From the NCBI GenBank assembly GCA_023439045.1, contig JAEXOY010000006.1, forward strand, positions 1 to 64,000: a DNA stretch of 64,000 nucleotides, in the 5' to 3' direction. Shown one piece after another: positions 15,815 through 24,065 of the stretch. Position 1 is the stretch's first letter, and each line of letters opens with the position of its first letter. The notes beneath the pieces were generated by a model that made no database searches, was not told the DNA's origin, and was given only the letters and a program-made list of their open reading frames with translations. A program made the translations under genes and the position numbers. The DNA is from Bacillota bacterium (lineage in GTDB: Bacteria; Bacillota; Clostridia; Acetivibrionales; DSM-1351).

Positions 15815-16003
15815 ATATAACAATCGCAATCCCGCAAGGGCTAGCGGTAAAGATGCTGATACGGTGCTGTCTTTGGCTGCAAGTGGTAGATATTGATTTT
15901 TTAGCGAGGATAGTGCAAGTTGTTGGTCGCAAAGCCAAACACCGCTCGCAGAGCCTTTGTGTCACTATCTGCTGGTGGATTTCGGGAGTGCTGGGCGTTA
16001 GCT
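15815..16003 (+). repeat. attC site 15 (type A, complete)
   Basis: Inverse core ATATAAC 15815-15821, core GTTAGCT 15997-16003. Left arm has GCAATCCCG against GGGAGTGC on the right, one mismatch. Expected start partner to the left is missing (decayed site 14). Confidence 0.85.
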
Positions 16004-16027
16004 GAAATACGGAAAAGGAGTAAAATC

Positions 16028-16903
16028 ATGAAAACAATATATGAGTCTAAAGTCTATAAAGAAACGAAGCAATCTTCAATTTATGCTGATATTTATTACT
16101 ATGGAAGTCAAACTCCAGTTGTTATCTACATTCATAGTGGAGCGCTTATATTTGGTACTAGAAAGATGTTGCCAATTGAACAGGTAGAGATATATAGGAA
16201 TGCTGGATTTAGCGTAATAAGTATTGATTACCGTCTCGCTCCGGAAACGAGGTTTGAGTTAATTATAGAGGACATAGAAGATGCCTTATATTGGGTTAGA
16301 AATACTGCATCAAAGATGTACGATTTCAACACGAATAAACTTGCTGTTATTGGTAGTTCAGCTGGAGCTTACCTTAGTTTGTTATGCGGGACAAAGGAAT
16401 ATAGACCTAATGCAATTGTTTCCTTTTACGGTTACGGTGATATTTTAGGCAAATGGTATTCTGAGCCAAGTGAATTCTACTGCGAACGACCGATTGTTAA
16501 TCTTGCAGAGGCTAAACGGTCTCTTAGTGATTCTGAGGTGTCAGATGGCTCATGGGAAAGGTTTAATTACTACCTATGGTGCCGACAGCATGGAACTTGG
16601 GTTGAGACGGTGACTGGATTAGATCGAGAAAGAGATAGTGAGTTATTAAGAATGTATAACCCAATTGATAATATTACTAAGGAATATCCTCCAACACTCT
16701 TTTTGCATGGAGACAAAGATACAGATGTACCTTACGAGCAATCTTTAATGATGTATCGAGCATTGCGTAAATTGGGCATTAAAACAGATTTAGTTACAAT
16801 AAATGGCGCAGATCATGTATTTGATCAAAACATTAATAATGAACAGGTAAAAAGAGCATTTGAGAAAACAATATGCTTCCTGAAAGAACATTTGTGTGAG
16901 TAG
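16028..16903 (+). CDS. alpha/beta hydrolase (esterase/acetyl-hydrolase type), 291 aa
   Basis: Alpha/beta hydrolase fold. Oxyanion segment VIYIHSGALIFGTR (variant of HGGG), strand SIDYRLAPE, nucleophile elbow VIGSSAGAYLSL (Ser in GxSxG), acid in LHGDKDTDVPYEQS and histidine in INGADHVFD. This order matches the BD-FAE/hormone-sensitive-lipase-like group. Cytoplasmic, no signal peptide. Start at ATG 16028 with AAAGGAG; the longer frame reads attC sequence. Substrate unknown (small esters, or ribosylated/formyl amides in relatives). Confidence 0.87.
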   Translation: MKTIYESKVYKETKQSSIYADIYYYGSQTPVVIYIHSGALIFGTRKMLPIEQVEIYRNAGFSVISIDYRLAPETRFELIIEDIEDALYWVRNTASKMYDFNTNKLAVIGSSAGAYLSLLCGTKEYRPNAIVSFYGYGDILGKWYSEPSEFYCERPIVNLAEAKRSLSDSEVSDGSWERFNYYLWCRQHGTWVETVTGLDRERDSELLRMYNPIDNITKEYPPTLFLHGDKDTDVPYEQSLMMYRALRKLGIKTDLVTINGADHVFDQNINNEQVKRAFEKTICFLKEHLCE

Positions 16904-16924
16904 ATCGAAGAAGCTCCGTACTTC

Positions 16925-17015
16925 ATCTAACACCACATTTACGCATCGAGGACAAAACCTCGGTCTGCCCGAGCTAAGGGTTAAAGGCAAAAGCTAAAAG
17001 ACTTAGAGGTTATAT
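16925..17015 (+). repeat. atypical attC-like junction
   Basis: Inverse core-like ATCTAAC 16925-16931 (one mismatch to the cassette start GTTAGCT 15997), then a perfect small hairpin CGAGG-ACAAAA-CCTCG, and a core-like GTTATAT at 17009-17015. The arms are not clearly complementary and differ from types A and B. Only about 40 bp separate it from the next attC site. Confidence 0.45.
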
Positions 17016-17055
17016 ATAGGGAGCACCAGACAATGCCAAATGAGTAAAACCCATC

Positions 17056-17237
17056 ACATAACAATCGCACTCCCGCAGGGGGCTTCCGCCAATAAGAGGG
17101 TGCTGTTATTTAGAGATTACCAAGGCATAGAGAAACCTTTGTCACTGGTTGGTGCTGTATGGCAACATCAAAGTTTCGCTCGCAGAGCCTTTGTGTCACT
17201 AGCTGCTCGCGGGTTTCGGGGTGCTGGGGCGTTATGT
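17056..17237 (+). repeat. attC site 17 (type A, altered centre)
   Basis: Inverse core ACATAAC 17056-17062, core GTTATGT 17231-17237. Arms are type A except a lost A in GGGGTGC; the centre (AATAAGAGGGTGCTG...) is unrelated to the standard centre. Confidence 0.8.
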
Positions 17238-17333
17238 GAAAGCCCTGCTCTGTAGCTAGATTATAGTACCGAAAAATCAAATATGCGATATAAAAATAAA
17301 ATTATTTATATAGTTAGGAGTTGAGAACAACTT

Positions 17334-17945
17334 ATGCAAGAACTTATGAATATAACATTTTCATCTTTTATTCAACTAATAGTTTTTTCAATAATACCTT
17401 TTGTTTGGTGGCTATTCACAGCAAGGAAAATCTCTTTTTTTAAATGGTTAGGACTAAAAAAACCAATCTTTAATATTTCGGTAATCAAATTAGTAATTTT
17501 GATATTGGCTATTGCCAGTTTGTATACCGCTTTAATGGCATATATTATGAATAACATAATGCCTTCAACACAGACGGCCACTTCACAGTTTTCTGAAAAA
17601 GGAATTGGTGCGTTACCACTAATATTAATTTATGCAGTTATACAAACAAGTTTATCAGAGGAAATTTTTTTTAGAGGATTTCTTGGTAAAAGATTTAACC
17701 ACAAATTTGGTTTTAAAATTGGAAATGTAATACAAGCAATTAGTTTTGGACTTTTACATGGAATACCTTTTGGAATTGTAACTGAGAATATTTTTGTATT
17801 AGTATTGCTAGTTCTTTTTCCAGGTATAATTGGATGGTTTCAAGGATGGATGAATGAAAAGTGCTCTTCAGGTTCGATTCTGCCAAGCTGGGGACTTCAT
17901 GCCATGATGAATATACTATCAGGATTGGGTGCAGCTCTTCTGTAA
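17334..17945 (+). CDS. CPBP-family intramembrane metalloprotease, 203 aa
   Basis: CPBP family, shorter than the 12470 copy, about six membrane helices. Motif 1 SLSEEIFFRGFLGKR, motif 2 SFGLLHGIPFG, motif 3 GWMNEKCSSGSILPSWGLHAMMN with the late histidine and asparagine. Likely membrane-peptide protease or bacteriocin-immunity type. AGGAG (17316-17320) is 13 bases before ATG 17334, a long spacing. It is the first of three closely spaced genes without attC sites between them. Confidence 0.85.
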   Translation: MQELMNITFSSFIQLIVFSIIPFVWWLFTARKISFFKWLGLKKPIFNISVIKLVILILAIASLYTALMAYIMNNIMPSTQTATSQFSEKGIGALPLILIYAVIQTSLSEEIFFRGFLGKRFNHKFGFKIGNVIQAISFGLLHGIPFGIVTENIFVLVLLVLFPGIIGWFQGWMNEKCSSGSILPSWGLHAMMNILSGLGAALL

Positions 17946-17993
17946 AGAAGTACAACAAAAGATATATAGAGTAATTGTGAGGTTAAGTTATTT

Positions 17994-19007
17994 ATGAAAA
18001 AAGGACTTAAAATTTGCAAAAAAGTTATTTTAATTTTGTTAGTAATTATAGTTTTGATTATTGTGGGGCTTATTATTAATAATAGGATATATTACATAAA
18101 ATACAGTTCAAACGATATAGGTTCAGATACACTTACAAAGGACGAAATTAATACGGTTAAGGACATATATACTTGGATTAGTGAGAACGGAAATAAGGTA
18201 TTTGATGGATTTGACGATTCAATAGAGTTGATAATATTTAATCGAAGTTATGAATTTCTATTTGCTAAAAATCAATACGGTAATTGGGATTATGTCTCTT
18301 CGGGTTTTGGCGGAAAAAATATTTATAGAAGAAAAGCAGATAATCCGCAGGCTTTCGCAGTAAAAATAGATAACAAATGGGTAGGATCTTTTAATACGCA
18401 TAATTTTTTTAATGTTTCACTTCTCGAGCAAATTCCTCTAATTATTCCGCCACAGTTATTTAATTATGATAAAATTGGTTATAGGAGCATTGTTGTCCAT
18501 GAAATGCTCCATGCATACCAAGGAATATGTGATTATGATAGAGTTGATAAGGCAGAACATCTTAAAAATATTTGCGGTAATAAAAATCAAGATGGTTTAT
18601 TCAATAGTTATATTGAAGAAGAAGCAAAAATACTTGAAGAAGCTATCAAGTCAAATAACCCTAGTGTATATGAACTAGTACAGAAATTTGTTGAAGTAAG
18701 AGATAAACGTTATGAAGAGTGTGGATTAAGCCAGATAGAAATTTCTAATGAACAGGAATTTGAATGGCTTGAGGGCTGTGCAAGATATGCAGAATATATC
18801 GCGTCTGAGGGTTCAAGCTCTAGTATCTCTAAGGAACTAGGAAATATATTTGAAAAAGTCAAAATTCAAGACGATGATAGATATTACACCCTTGGAATGG
18901 CGCAAATCCTATTAATCAAAAAGTTAAATATTAGTAACTGGCAACAGAAAATACTTTATAAGGGATATACACCAGAGCAATTAATTAGGGAATATATTGC
19001 AAAATAG
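17994..19007 (+). CDS. membrane-anchored putative zinc metallopeptidase, 337 aa
   Basis: One N-terminal membrane helix (residues 10-29), the rest probably outside the cell. A clear HExxH motif, IVVHEMLHAYQG (His169, Glu170, His173), is followed about 90 residues later by EFEWLEGCARYAEYIA, which gives the downstream glutamate of a gluzincin. I do not recognise a named family. The gene follows the CPBP protease by 48 bases, with TGTGAGG as ribosome binding site. A role in processing secreted peptides together with the CPBP protein is possible but only inferred. Confidence 0.75.
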   Translation: MKKGLKICKKVILILLVIIVLIIVGLIINNRIYYIKYSSNDIGSDTLTKDEINTVKDIYTWISENGNKVFDGFDDSIELIIFNRSYEFLFAKNQYGNWDYVSSGFGGKNIYRRKADNPQAFAVKIDNKWVGSFNTHNFFNVSLLEQIPLIIPPQLFNYDKIGYRSIVVHEMLHAYQGICDYDRVDKAEHLKNICGNKNQDGLFNSYIEEEAKILEEAIKSNNPSVYELVQKFVEVRDKRYEECGLSQIEISNEQEFEWLEGCARYAEYIASEGSSSSISKELGNIFEKVKIQDDDRYYTLGMAQILLIKKLNISNWQQKILYKGYTPEQLIREYIAK

Positions 19008-19081
19008 AAATTAATCAAATGCACTTTATTTTGTGTTTTTTTAATTATTTAGCGAAGAGACTACGGATGGAGATTGATAAA

Positions 19082-19495
19082 ATGGGACTAATTAGTAAAA
19101 AAAATAAAGCTGGACAAGATGATAATTATAAACTATTGTCCATTTGGCTTGATAATATTTTACAGCAAGAACTGCCTGAAGGTATAGCTGCTTTTAATAT
19201 CAATTTATATGAAGGCTCGGACGCTACTTATGATTTACAGCTGATAGGGTCAGATGAGTTTGATGATGATGACGGAGACTGGGCTTGTACAGATTATTTT
19301 TCAAGTGGAGAAGATATTTGCTATATCAAAAGAACACAAGATATTCAAGGTTGGGAGAAAGGTCTAGACTATATTACAAAATTAGTAGAACAGTATCTAA
19401 ATGAAGGAAGAAATGCTCACATACTCAAGAATGCTAATGCGGTAGGGATTGGATTTGTAGATGGAGATATTGATATTATCTATCATGCAAAATAA
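19082..19495 (+). CDS. soluble protein of unknown function, 137 aa
   Basis: Unrecognised. Acidic protein with a central aspartate run (GSDEFDDDDGDWACTDY, about residues 54-70) and a C-terminal VGIGFVDGDIDIIYHAK. Size, acidity and lack of motifs resemble immunity proteins for contact-dependent toxins (inference). Start set at ATG 19082 because GGAG (19069-19072) lies at a normal distance; in-frame ATGs at 19019 and 19067 have no ribosome binding site. Last gene of a three-gene unit ending at attC site 18. Confidence 0.65.
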   Translation: MGLISKKNKAGQDDNYKLLSIWLDNILQQELPEGIAAFNINLYEGSDATYDLQLIGSDEFDDDDGDWACTDYFSSGEDICYIKRTQDIQGWEKGLDYITKLVEQYLNEGRNAHILKNANAVGIGFVDGDIDIIYHAK

Positions 19496-19576
19496 GACTA
19501 ATATTTTTTTAGTAAGAATAAAAGTTTGGATTAAATTAGTTTGGTCTAAGGAATAAGAGAGTTAGCACCTGACTTC

Positions 19577-19743
19577 ATAGAACAAGTGCACTCCCGCAAG
19601 GGCTGGCGGTAAAATTATGGGTACAGTGCCGTATTTGGTTACAAGTGGTAAAGAGTGCTTATTAGCAGGGATTGTCACTCCGCTCTCAGGGTCGAACTGT
19701 CACTAGCAGCTCGCGGGTTTCGGGTAATGCGGGGGCGTTAGAT
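19577..19743 (+). repeat. attC site 18 (type A, shortened)
   Basis: Inverse core ATAGAAC 19577-19583, core GTTAGAT 19737-19743. About 20 bp of the centre are deleted (GGGATTGTCACTCCGCTC). Its inverse core does not match the cassette start GTTATGT (17231), so the three genes before it come from more than one original cassette. Confidence 0.82.
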
Positions 19744-19823
19744 GACACTCCTTTATCGAAGTGCATATTAGTCATATATTGTGAAGTAAATATTATTTTA
19801 TATTAGCCGAACGAGGTGAAAAA

Positions 19824-20519
19824 ATGAAAATTGTACTTATAAATGGGACACCGGTTCACGGTGTTACATATCATATGAAAGAGTTATTCTTAGGACAGAT
19901 TAAAGGTAATAATGAAATTATTGAGTTTTATCCAAAGGATATGCCACAGTTTTGTGTAGGCTGTAAAAACTGTTTTTTAAATGGCGAAGAAAAATGCCCC
20001 CATTATTTAGGTGTGAATGCTATTTGGACTTCTATACTCGATGCGGATTTATTGGTTTTTGCTTATCCTGTATATGCTCTTCGTGCCCCTGCCTCTATAA
20101 AATCATTGCTTGACCACTTTTGTGTGCACTGGATGGTACATCGCCCTAACCCTCGTATTTTTGAAAAGACAGCAGTTATCATCACAAACAGCGTTGGGGC
20201 ACCTAATGGCTCTGCACAAAAGGACGTTAGAACAAGTCTATCTTGGATGGGTGTTTCGAGAATATATACCTGCGGTGCTGGAATGATGGGCGATATTTTT
20301 GTAGATAAAATGACAGAAAAGCATAAAAAAATGCTCTCAAGGAAGATGTGCAAGCTTGCTTCCAAAGTCTCCGATGTAAAACCAAACAGACGAAAAAGCT
20401 TAAAAGTAAGTATGCTTTTTTCTATGTGCAAGTTTCAACATAAAATGGTACTAAAATCTGAGACACGACCATCTCTTGATAATCAGCATTATATTGATAA
20501 TGGCTGGATAAAGTTATAA
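19824..20519 (+). CDS. flavodoxin-fold NAD(P)H-dependent oxidoreductase, 231 aa
   Basis: NADPH-dependent FMN reductase-like fold. N-terminal phosphate loop KIVLINGTPVHGVTYHM, cysteine pair CVGCKNCFLNGEEKCPHY (typical of clostridial flavodoxin-like reductases), FMN contact AYPVYALRAPASIKSLLDH. The C-terminal region beyond about 180 is divergent. Likely binds FMN and reduces quinones, nitro compounds or a protein partner. GAGGTG precedes ATG 19824. Its leader (19740-19805) resembles that of the VOC gene at 901. Confidence 0.83.
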   Translation: MKIVLINGTPVHGVTYHMKELFLGQIKGNNEIIEFYPKDMPQFCVGCKNCFLNGEEKCPHYLGVNAIWTSILDADLLVFAYPVYALRAPASIKSLLDHFCVHWMVHRPNPRIFEKTAVIITNSVGAPNGSAQKDVRTSLSWMGVSRIYTCGAGMMGDIFVDKMTEKHKKMLSRKMCKLASKVSDVKPNRRKSLKVSMLFSMCKFQHKMVLKSETRPSLDNQHYIDNGWIKL

Positions 20520-20534
20520 TTCAACCAAATAAGT

Positions 20535-20565
20535 GAGCATATTCGGTAGTGCTGGGGCGTTATAT
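20535..20565 (+). repeat. attC site 19, right arm only
   Basis: Only GTAGTGCTGGGGC and the core GTTATAT (20559-20565) remain. The left arm and centre are deleted after the reductase gene. Confidence 0.7.
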
Positions 20566-20795
20566 GAAAGGTTTTTACCCCATATACATGATTGACGTTT
20601 TCTCTGATTAACAATTTAGTAAAAAACCTTTGTCAGCTCGCAGTCGCTCCCTGAGAAAAACCAATAACCTTAAGAAGATCTATATTGAGTCTTATAAATA
20701 AAGTTATGGTATATACTACCCTTGCATGGTAAAATATTGTATAAATGAATATTTCTGATATATTAAAAGACAATCTTAGTACATTATTTTAGTAG
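20566..20795 (+). repeat. gene-less cassette carrying repeat B, copy 2
   Basis: Starts after core GTTATAT with the same leader as the gene-less cassette at 9022 (AAAGGTTTTTACCCCATATA), then contains repeat B (from 20621): TTGTCAGCT, CCTTAAGAAGATC, TGGTATATACT and TGGTAAAATATTG. No open frame of note. It looks like a promoter-bearing cassette without a gene. Confidence 0.65.
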
Positions 20796-20889
20796 GGTTA
20801 GTGTACTTGTTGGTCGCCAGCCAAACATCGCTCGCGGAGCCTTTGTATCACTAGTTGCTCGCAGGTTTTAGGAGTGCCGGATGCTATAT
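20796..20889 (+). repeat. attC site 20, right half, decayed core
   Basis: From TTGTTGGTCGCCAGCCAAAC to AGGAGTGCCGGATGCTATAT. The core reads GCTATAT (20883-20889) instead of GTTATAT. This is the last nearly recognisable attC site in the window. Confidence 0.75.
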
Positions 20890-20928
20890 GAAATGCTAGG
20901 AATATACAACATTTATTTGGAGATTAAT

Positions 20929-21516
20929 ATGAAGAGGTTTTTAAAATATTTTAGTATTCTTTTAGCTTGTACATGCTTATCACAAGCATTGTTTTATTAT
21001 ATCTTTGATGATCTTATAAGCAGAATTATTCTGCCAGTAACTATAGTAAACCTGTCATTAAGAATATTGCTTTCATTTAGCTTATTTGTTCTTGTTTGCT
21101 TTGTTATAGATAAAAACATTAACAATATGTTTATTGATATTTTAGCTTTTTTGTATTTATGTGTTGTATTGATGTTATCAACTATAAGAGGATATTCCAG
21201 TTGTGGGGTAAATATTAATCCATTAACTATTTTAGATGATTTTAAAAGCTACTTCACACATACATTGCTAATTTTAATATGTAATTTATTGATTTATATG
21301 CCACTTGGAATGTACCTAAGGCGGAGACTTAAGATTAATGATAAGAATATTTTATTGATATTTTTAGCATATATTTTTAGTTTAGAGATTATTCAGACCA
21401 CTTTGCATGTAGGTATATTTGACATTAATGATATTATCACAAATGCTGTAGGCTTTTACGTTGGAGTAGTTCTGTTTAATATTAAAAAATATATGGAGAA
21501 CGCAGATAACTCTTAG
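20929..21516 (+). CDS. VanZ-like membrane protein, 195 aa
   Basis: VanZ-like family: about five membrane helices, the conserved NLLIYMPLGMYLRRR segment, then SLEIIQTTLHVGIFDINDIITNAVG, which matches the family's 'E..Q......f.DidDvi.N..G' motif. VanZ itself raises teicoplanin resistance; most homologues have no known role. Start at ATG 20929, nine bases after TTTGGAG; the longer frame starts in attC sequence. Preceded by a decayed attC core and repeat B, which may drive it. Confidence 0.85.
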   Translation: MKRFLKYFSILLACTCLSQALFYYIFDDLISRIILPVTIVNLSLRILLSFSLFVLVCFVIDKNINNMFIDILAFLYLCVVLMLSTIRGYSSCGVNINPLTILDDFKSYFTHTLLILICNLLIYMPLGMYLRRRLKINDKNILLIFLAYIFSLEIIQTTLHVGIFDINDIITNAVGFYVGVVLFNIKKYMENADNS

Positions 21517-21636
21517 TATAGCAGCTTAGTGTTTGAAAATACAAAGTAAGGATTACTTACTATGCTTGGAGTGAATACTAAAATTTTATTTCGGTTTCTA
21601 TTTGTAAATAAAAACGAAAACCTTTATATAAAAGTG

Positions 21637-21660
21637 TGAGCTTCATCTATCAAAATTTGT
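21637..21660 (+). repeat. attC relic
   Basis: GTGAGCTTCATCTATCAAA resembles the start of attC site 3 (GGGAGCTTCATCTAACAAT at 2053), and the bases before it (AAACCTTTATATAAA) match too. Only the inverse core region is left. The rest of 21517-21702 shows nothing. Confidence 0.55.
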
Positions 21661-21702
21661 TAAGCTAAAATTATATATTCTTGATGTATTAAGGGGGACT
21701 CA

Positions 21703-22548
21703 ATGAAAAGTAAATTTCTAAGCGTAAAGTGGTTAATAATAATGAATACTGGTCTAATTCTATTATCCTCGATTTTTGCGATTATTGTTCATGCATTAAT
21801 GCCCGCTTCTGTTGATATTACTAATTTTGATAGTATTCTTGTTAAATGGTTTGGGTTTCCTGCTGTAGCAACCTTTTATTTTATAATATTATTTACACAG
21901 TGTGCATTAGCAGTAAGATTTATAGGAGTTAGAGCTGATGTTCCGAAATTCCAAATTGGAATTAGATTTGGAATATCCTTCGCAATGATTTATATATTAG
22001 GTATGCAGGAGGTAGTGATCGAAGGATCTCCTTTTTCAACTTGGGGACTGGATTTTGTAAAGTATCAGTTTATCAATGGAATAGGAGATGGAATCCCTGC
22101 AGTATTATTATGTTTTGCTATTGTTTATTTTACATTGAGCAAAAGAGAAAAAAGTAAACCAATTCATAAATTGGCATTTACGGATTGCCTTAAAGCCATT
22201 GCAATTTTTGCTATTTCTATTTTTACAGAGAGAGCGATTGGATATCAAGTTGGGCTAATAACGAGTGATATAGGTGCATTTCCTGTTCAGTGCTATATAT
22301 GGACAGGTTTGTTTGGAATACTGATTGGTTACATATATGTTCTTTTATATCCCATGTTTGTTTTGAATAGAAATAAGACATTAAGCTTCATAGTAACTAT
22401 TGGATTGAATTGGATGATTTTCAATATTTTCATAGGGCTAATAATGAAAGGCGCTATGCCTCAAATGGTTATTCGAAGTGGATTAGATATTGTAATGATG
22501 TTTGTAGCGTCAATAGTTGTAGACAAATATATCTTTAAAATACGATAA
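21703..22548 (+). CDS. multi-pass membrane protein of unknown function, 281 aa
   Basis: Unrecognised. Seven to eight hydrophobic segments spread over the whole length (near 8-30, 48-70, 83-102, 128-147, 160-178, 195-220, 228-250, 255-272), with short charged loops such as LSKREKSKPIHK. No transporter motif is visible. GGGGGACTC precedes ATG 21703. Sits between a VanZ-like gene and a methyltransferase without attC sites. Confidence 0.72.
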   Translation: MKSKFLSVKWLIIMNTGLILLSSIFAIIVHALMPASVDITNFDSILVKWFGFPAVATFYFIILFTQCALAVRFIGVRADVPKFQIGIRFGISFAMIYILGMQEVVIEGSPFSTWGLDFVKYQFINGIGDGIPAVLLCFAIVYFTLSKREKSKPIHKLAFTDCLKAIAIFAISIFTERAIGYQVGLITSDIGAFPVQCYIWTGLFGILIGYIYVLLYPMFVLNRNKTLSFIVTIGLNWMIFNIFIGLIMKGAMPQMVIRSGLDIVMMFVASIVVDKYIFKIR

Positions 22549-22579
22549 AATACTTTTTATTATTACGCTTGAAAGGGAA

Positions 22580-23245
22580 ATGAGCATGAGCAAAACTGTT
22601 AAAGCATGGGATTGGGATAAAAATAATGATGATATTTGGTTTTCGCCATGTGAAGAATCATATTATTTACTTAACAGATGGAAAGAAAAAGGTTTTAATA
22701 AATTTTTAGATTTAGGGTGTGGACGAGGTAGGCACTCCATTCAGTTTGCTAAAGATGGCTTTGATGTTACAGCTATTGATCTTTCAGAGGTTGCTGTAAG
22801 TGGACTAAACGATTGGTCTTTGAGAGAAACATTAAGCATAACTGCGAAAGTAGGAAATATGATGTGCCTGCCGATTGAGGAAGATTCATTTGATTGTTTG
22901 CTAGCATATCATGTTATTTCACATACTGACAGCATAGGAATTAATCAGGTTATTGCTGAATTGCATAGAGTACTTAAACCAGGAGGAGAATTCTTTATTT
23001 CTTTTTGTTCAAAGAATGCTTGGAGTTTTAGAGATGCTGGTTTTCCAAAATTAGATGACAATACAATTATAAAGATAGAAGATGGGGCAGAAAATGATGT
23101 TCCTCACTTTTATGCTGATGACATTACTATAAAGCACCTACTTAAGGGGTTTAAAATGATTACTGTACGACAGGTTCAAGATGTAATATTGCAAGGAAGT
23201 GATTATGTTTCTTGGCATTACTTTGTACTGGGTCAAAAGGAATAA
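22580..23245 (+). CDS. SAM-dependent methyltransferase, class I, 221 aa
   Basis: Clear class I methyltransferase: motif I FLDLGCGRGRHSIQFAKDG, acidic end of beta 2 TAIDLSEVAV, GNMMCLPIEEDSFDCLLAYHVISH (motif II/IV region) and ELHRVLKPGGEFFISF (motif VI). Methyltransf_11/25 type, standard length. Substrate unknown. Start at ATG 22580 (GAAAGGG upstream); ATG 22586 is equally possible. Downstream SDR gene follows after 36 bases, perhaps co-transcribed. Confidence 0.87.
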   Translation: MSMSKTVKAWDWDKNNDDIWFSPCEESYYLLNRWKEKGFNKFLDLGCGRGRHSIQFAKDGFDVTAIDLSEVAVSGLNDWSLRETLSITAKVGNMMCLPIEEDSFDCLLAYHVISHTDSIGINQVIAELHRVLKPGGEFFISFCSKNAWSFRDAGFPKLDDNTIIKIEDGAENDVPHFYADDITIKHLLKGFKMITVRQVQDVILQGSDYVSWHYFVLGQKE

Positions 23246-23281
23246 ATTTTACATTTCAGATAACAATATGGGAGGTATAAA

Positions 23282-24028
23282 ATGAAAAATATAATTGTTT
23301 CGGGTGCCAATCAGGGCATTGGATATTACATGGTGGAAGAACTGCTTAACAATGGCTATAATGTGACTGTATTAGATATAGAGATTAATAACATTAAAGC
23401 ATTGTCGGGCAATGTTTTGCCTTTGGTTTGTGATATAAGTGATTTGAAATGTGTAAAGGCGAGCGTTGAAAAGAGTATAGAGAAATACGGGTCGGTTGAT
23501 TGCGCTATACATAACGCTTGTTTGTGTACTTTCAATTCATTGGAATTTACAAATAATGAAATCTATCATAATGTTTTTGAAGTGAATTATTTTGGTGCAC
23601 TAAACCTATCAAGAGCTGTTTTGCCATATATGAAAGAAAAAAAGAGTGGTAAAGTTATTTTTACAAGTTCGGGTGTTGGTGTTATGGGTTTTGTAAATAT
23701 AAGTCCTTACGCCTCCACTAAAGGAGCAATCGAATCCCTTGCAAAATGCTTAAATATAGAATGTGCAGACAATGACATCAGCTTTCATATTTTTCACCCT
23801 CCTCTTACAAATACAAAATCTTCAAGTCCTCTTCCTGTTCCTAAAGAATTTATGTCTGATCCCAAAATTGTTGGTGTAGGTTTGGCAAATAAAATCAATA
23901 AAAAGTCGTATATCATTTGTCACAGCTTTGGACAGAAAGTACTGACAATGCTTTGTTATCTGTTTCCATTAAGGATGGGTAAACTTATGAGCAAAATGAC
24001 TAATGCATGCCAGAAACAAACAAAATGA
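23282..24028 (+). CDS. short-chain dehydrogenase/reductase, 248 aa
   Basis: Classical SDR: nucleotide-binding SGANQGIGYYM, NAG-equivalent HNACL, catalytic Ser in VIFTSSGVGV and the active-site YASTK (Tyr and Lys present). C-terminal third is divergent (FHPPLTNTKSSSPLPVP, KLMSKMT). NAD(P)-dependent oxidoreductase of unknown substrate. Strong ribosome binding site GGGAGG before ATG 23282. Confidence 0.88.
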   Translation: MKNIIVSGANQGIGYYMVEELLNNGYNVTVLDIEINNIKALSGNVLPLVCDISDLKCVKASVEKSIEKYGSVDCAIHNACLCTFNSLEFTNNEIYHNVFEVNYFGALNLSRAVLPYMKEKKSGKVIFTSSGVGVMGFVNISPYASTKGAIESLAKCLNIECADNDISFHIFHPPLTNTKSSSPLPVPKEFMSDPKIVGVGLANKINKKSYIICHSFGQKVLTMLCYLFPLRMGKLMSKMTNACQKQTK

Positions 24029-24065
24029 GCATATGCTTCTTAAGAACTTTATCGGAGAAAAAGCA

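Noticed and set aside
627..17237. CRISPR array or tandem satellite
   Set aside because: Units are about 185 bp, separated by whole genes of varied size, and end in variable core sites that pair across genes; this is not the short repeat-spacer pattern of CRISPR.
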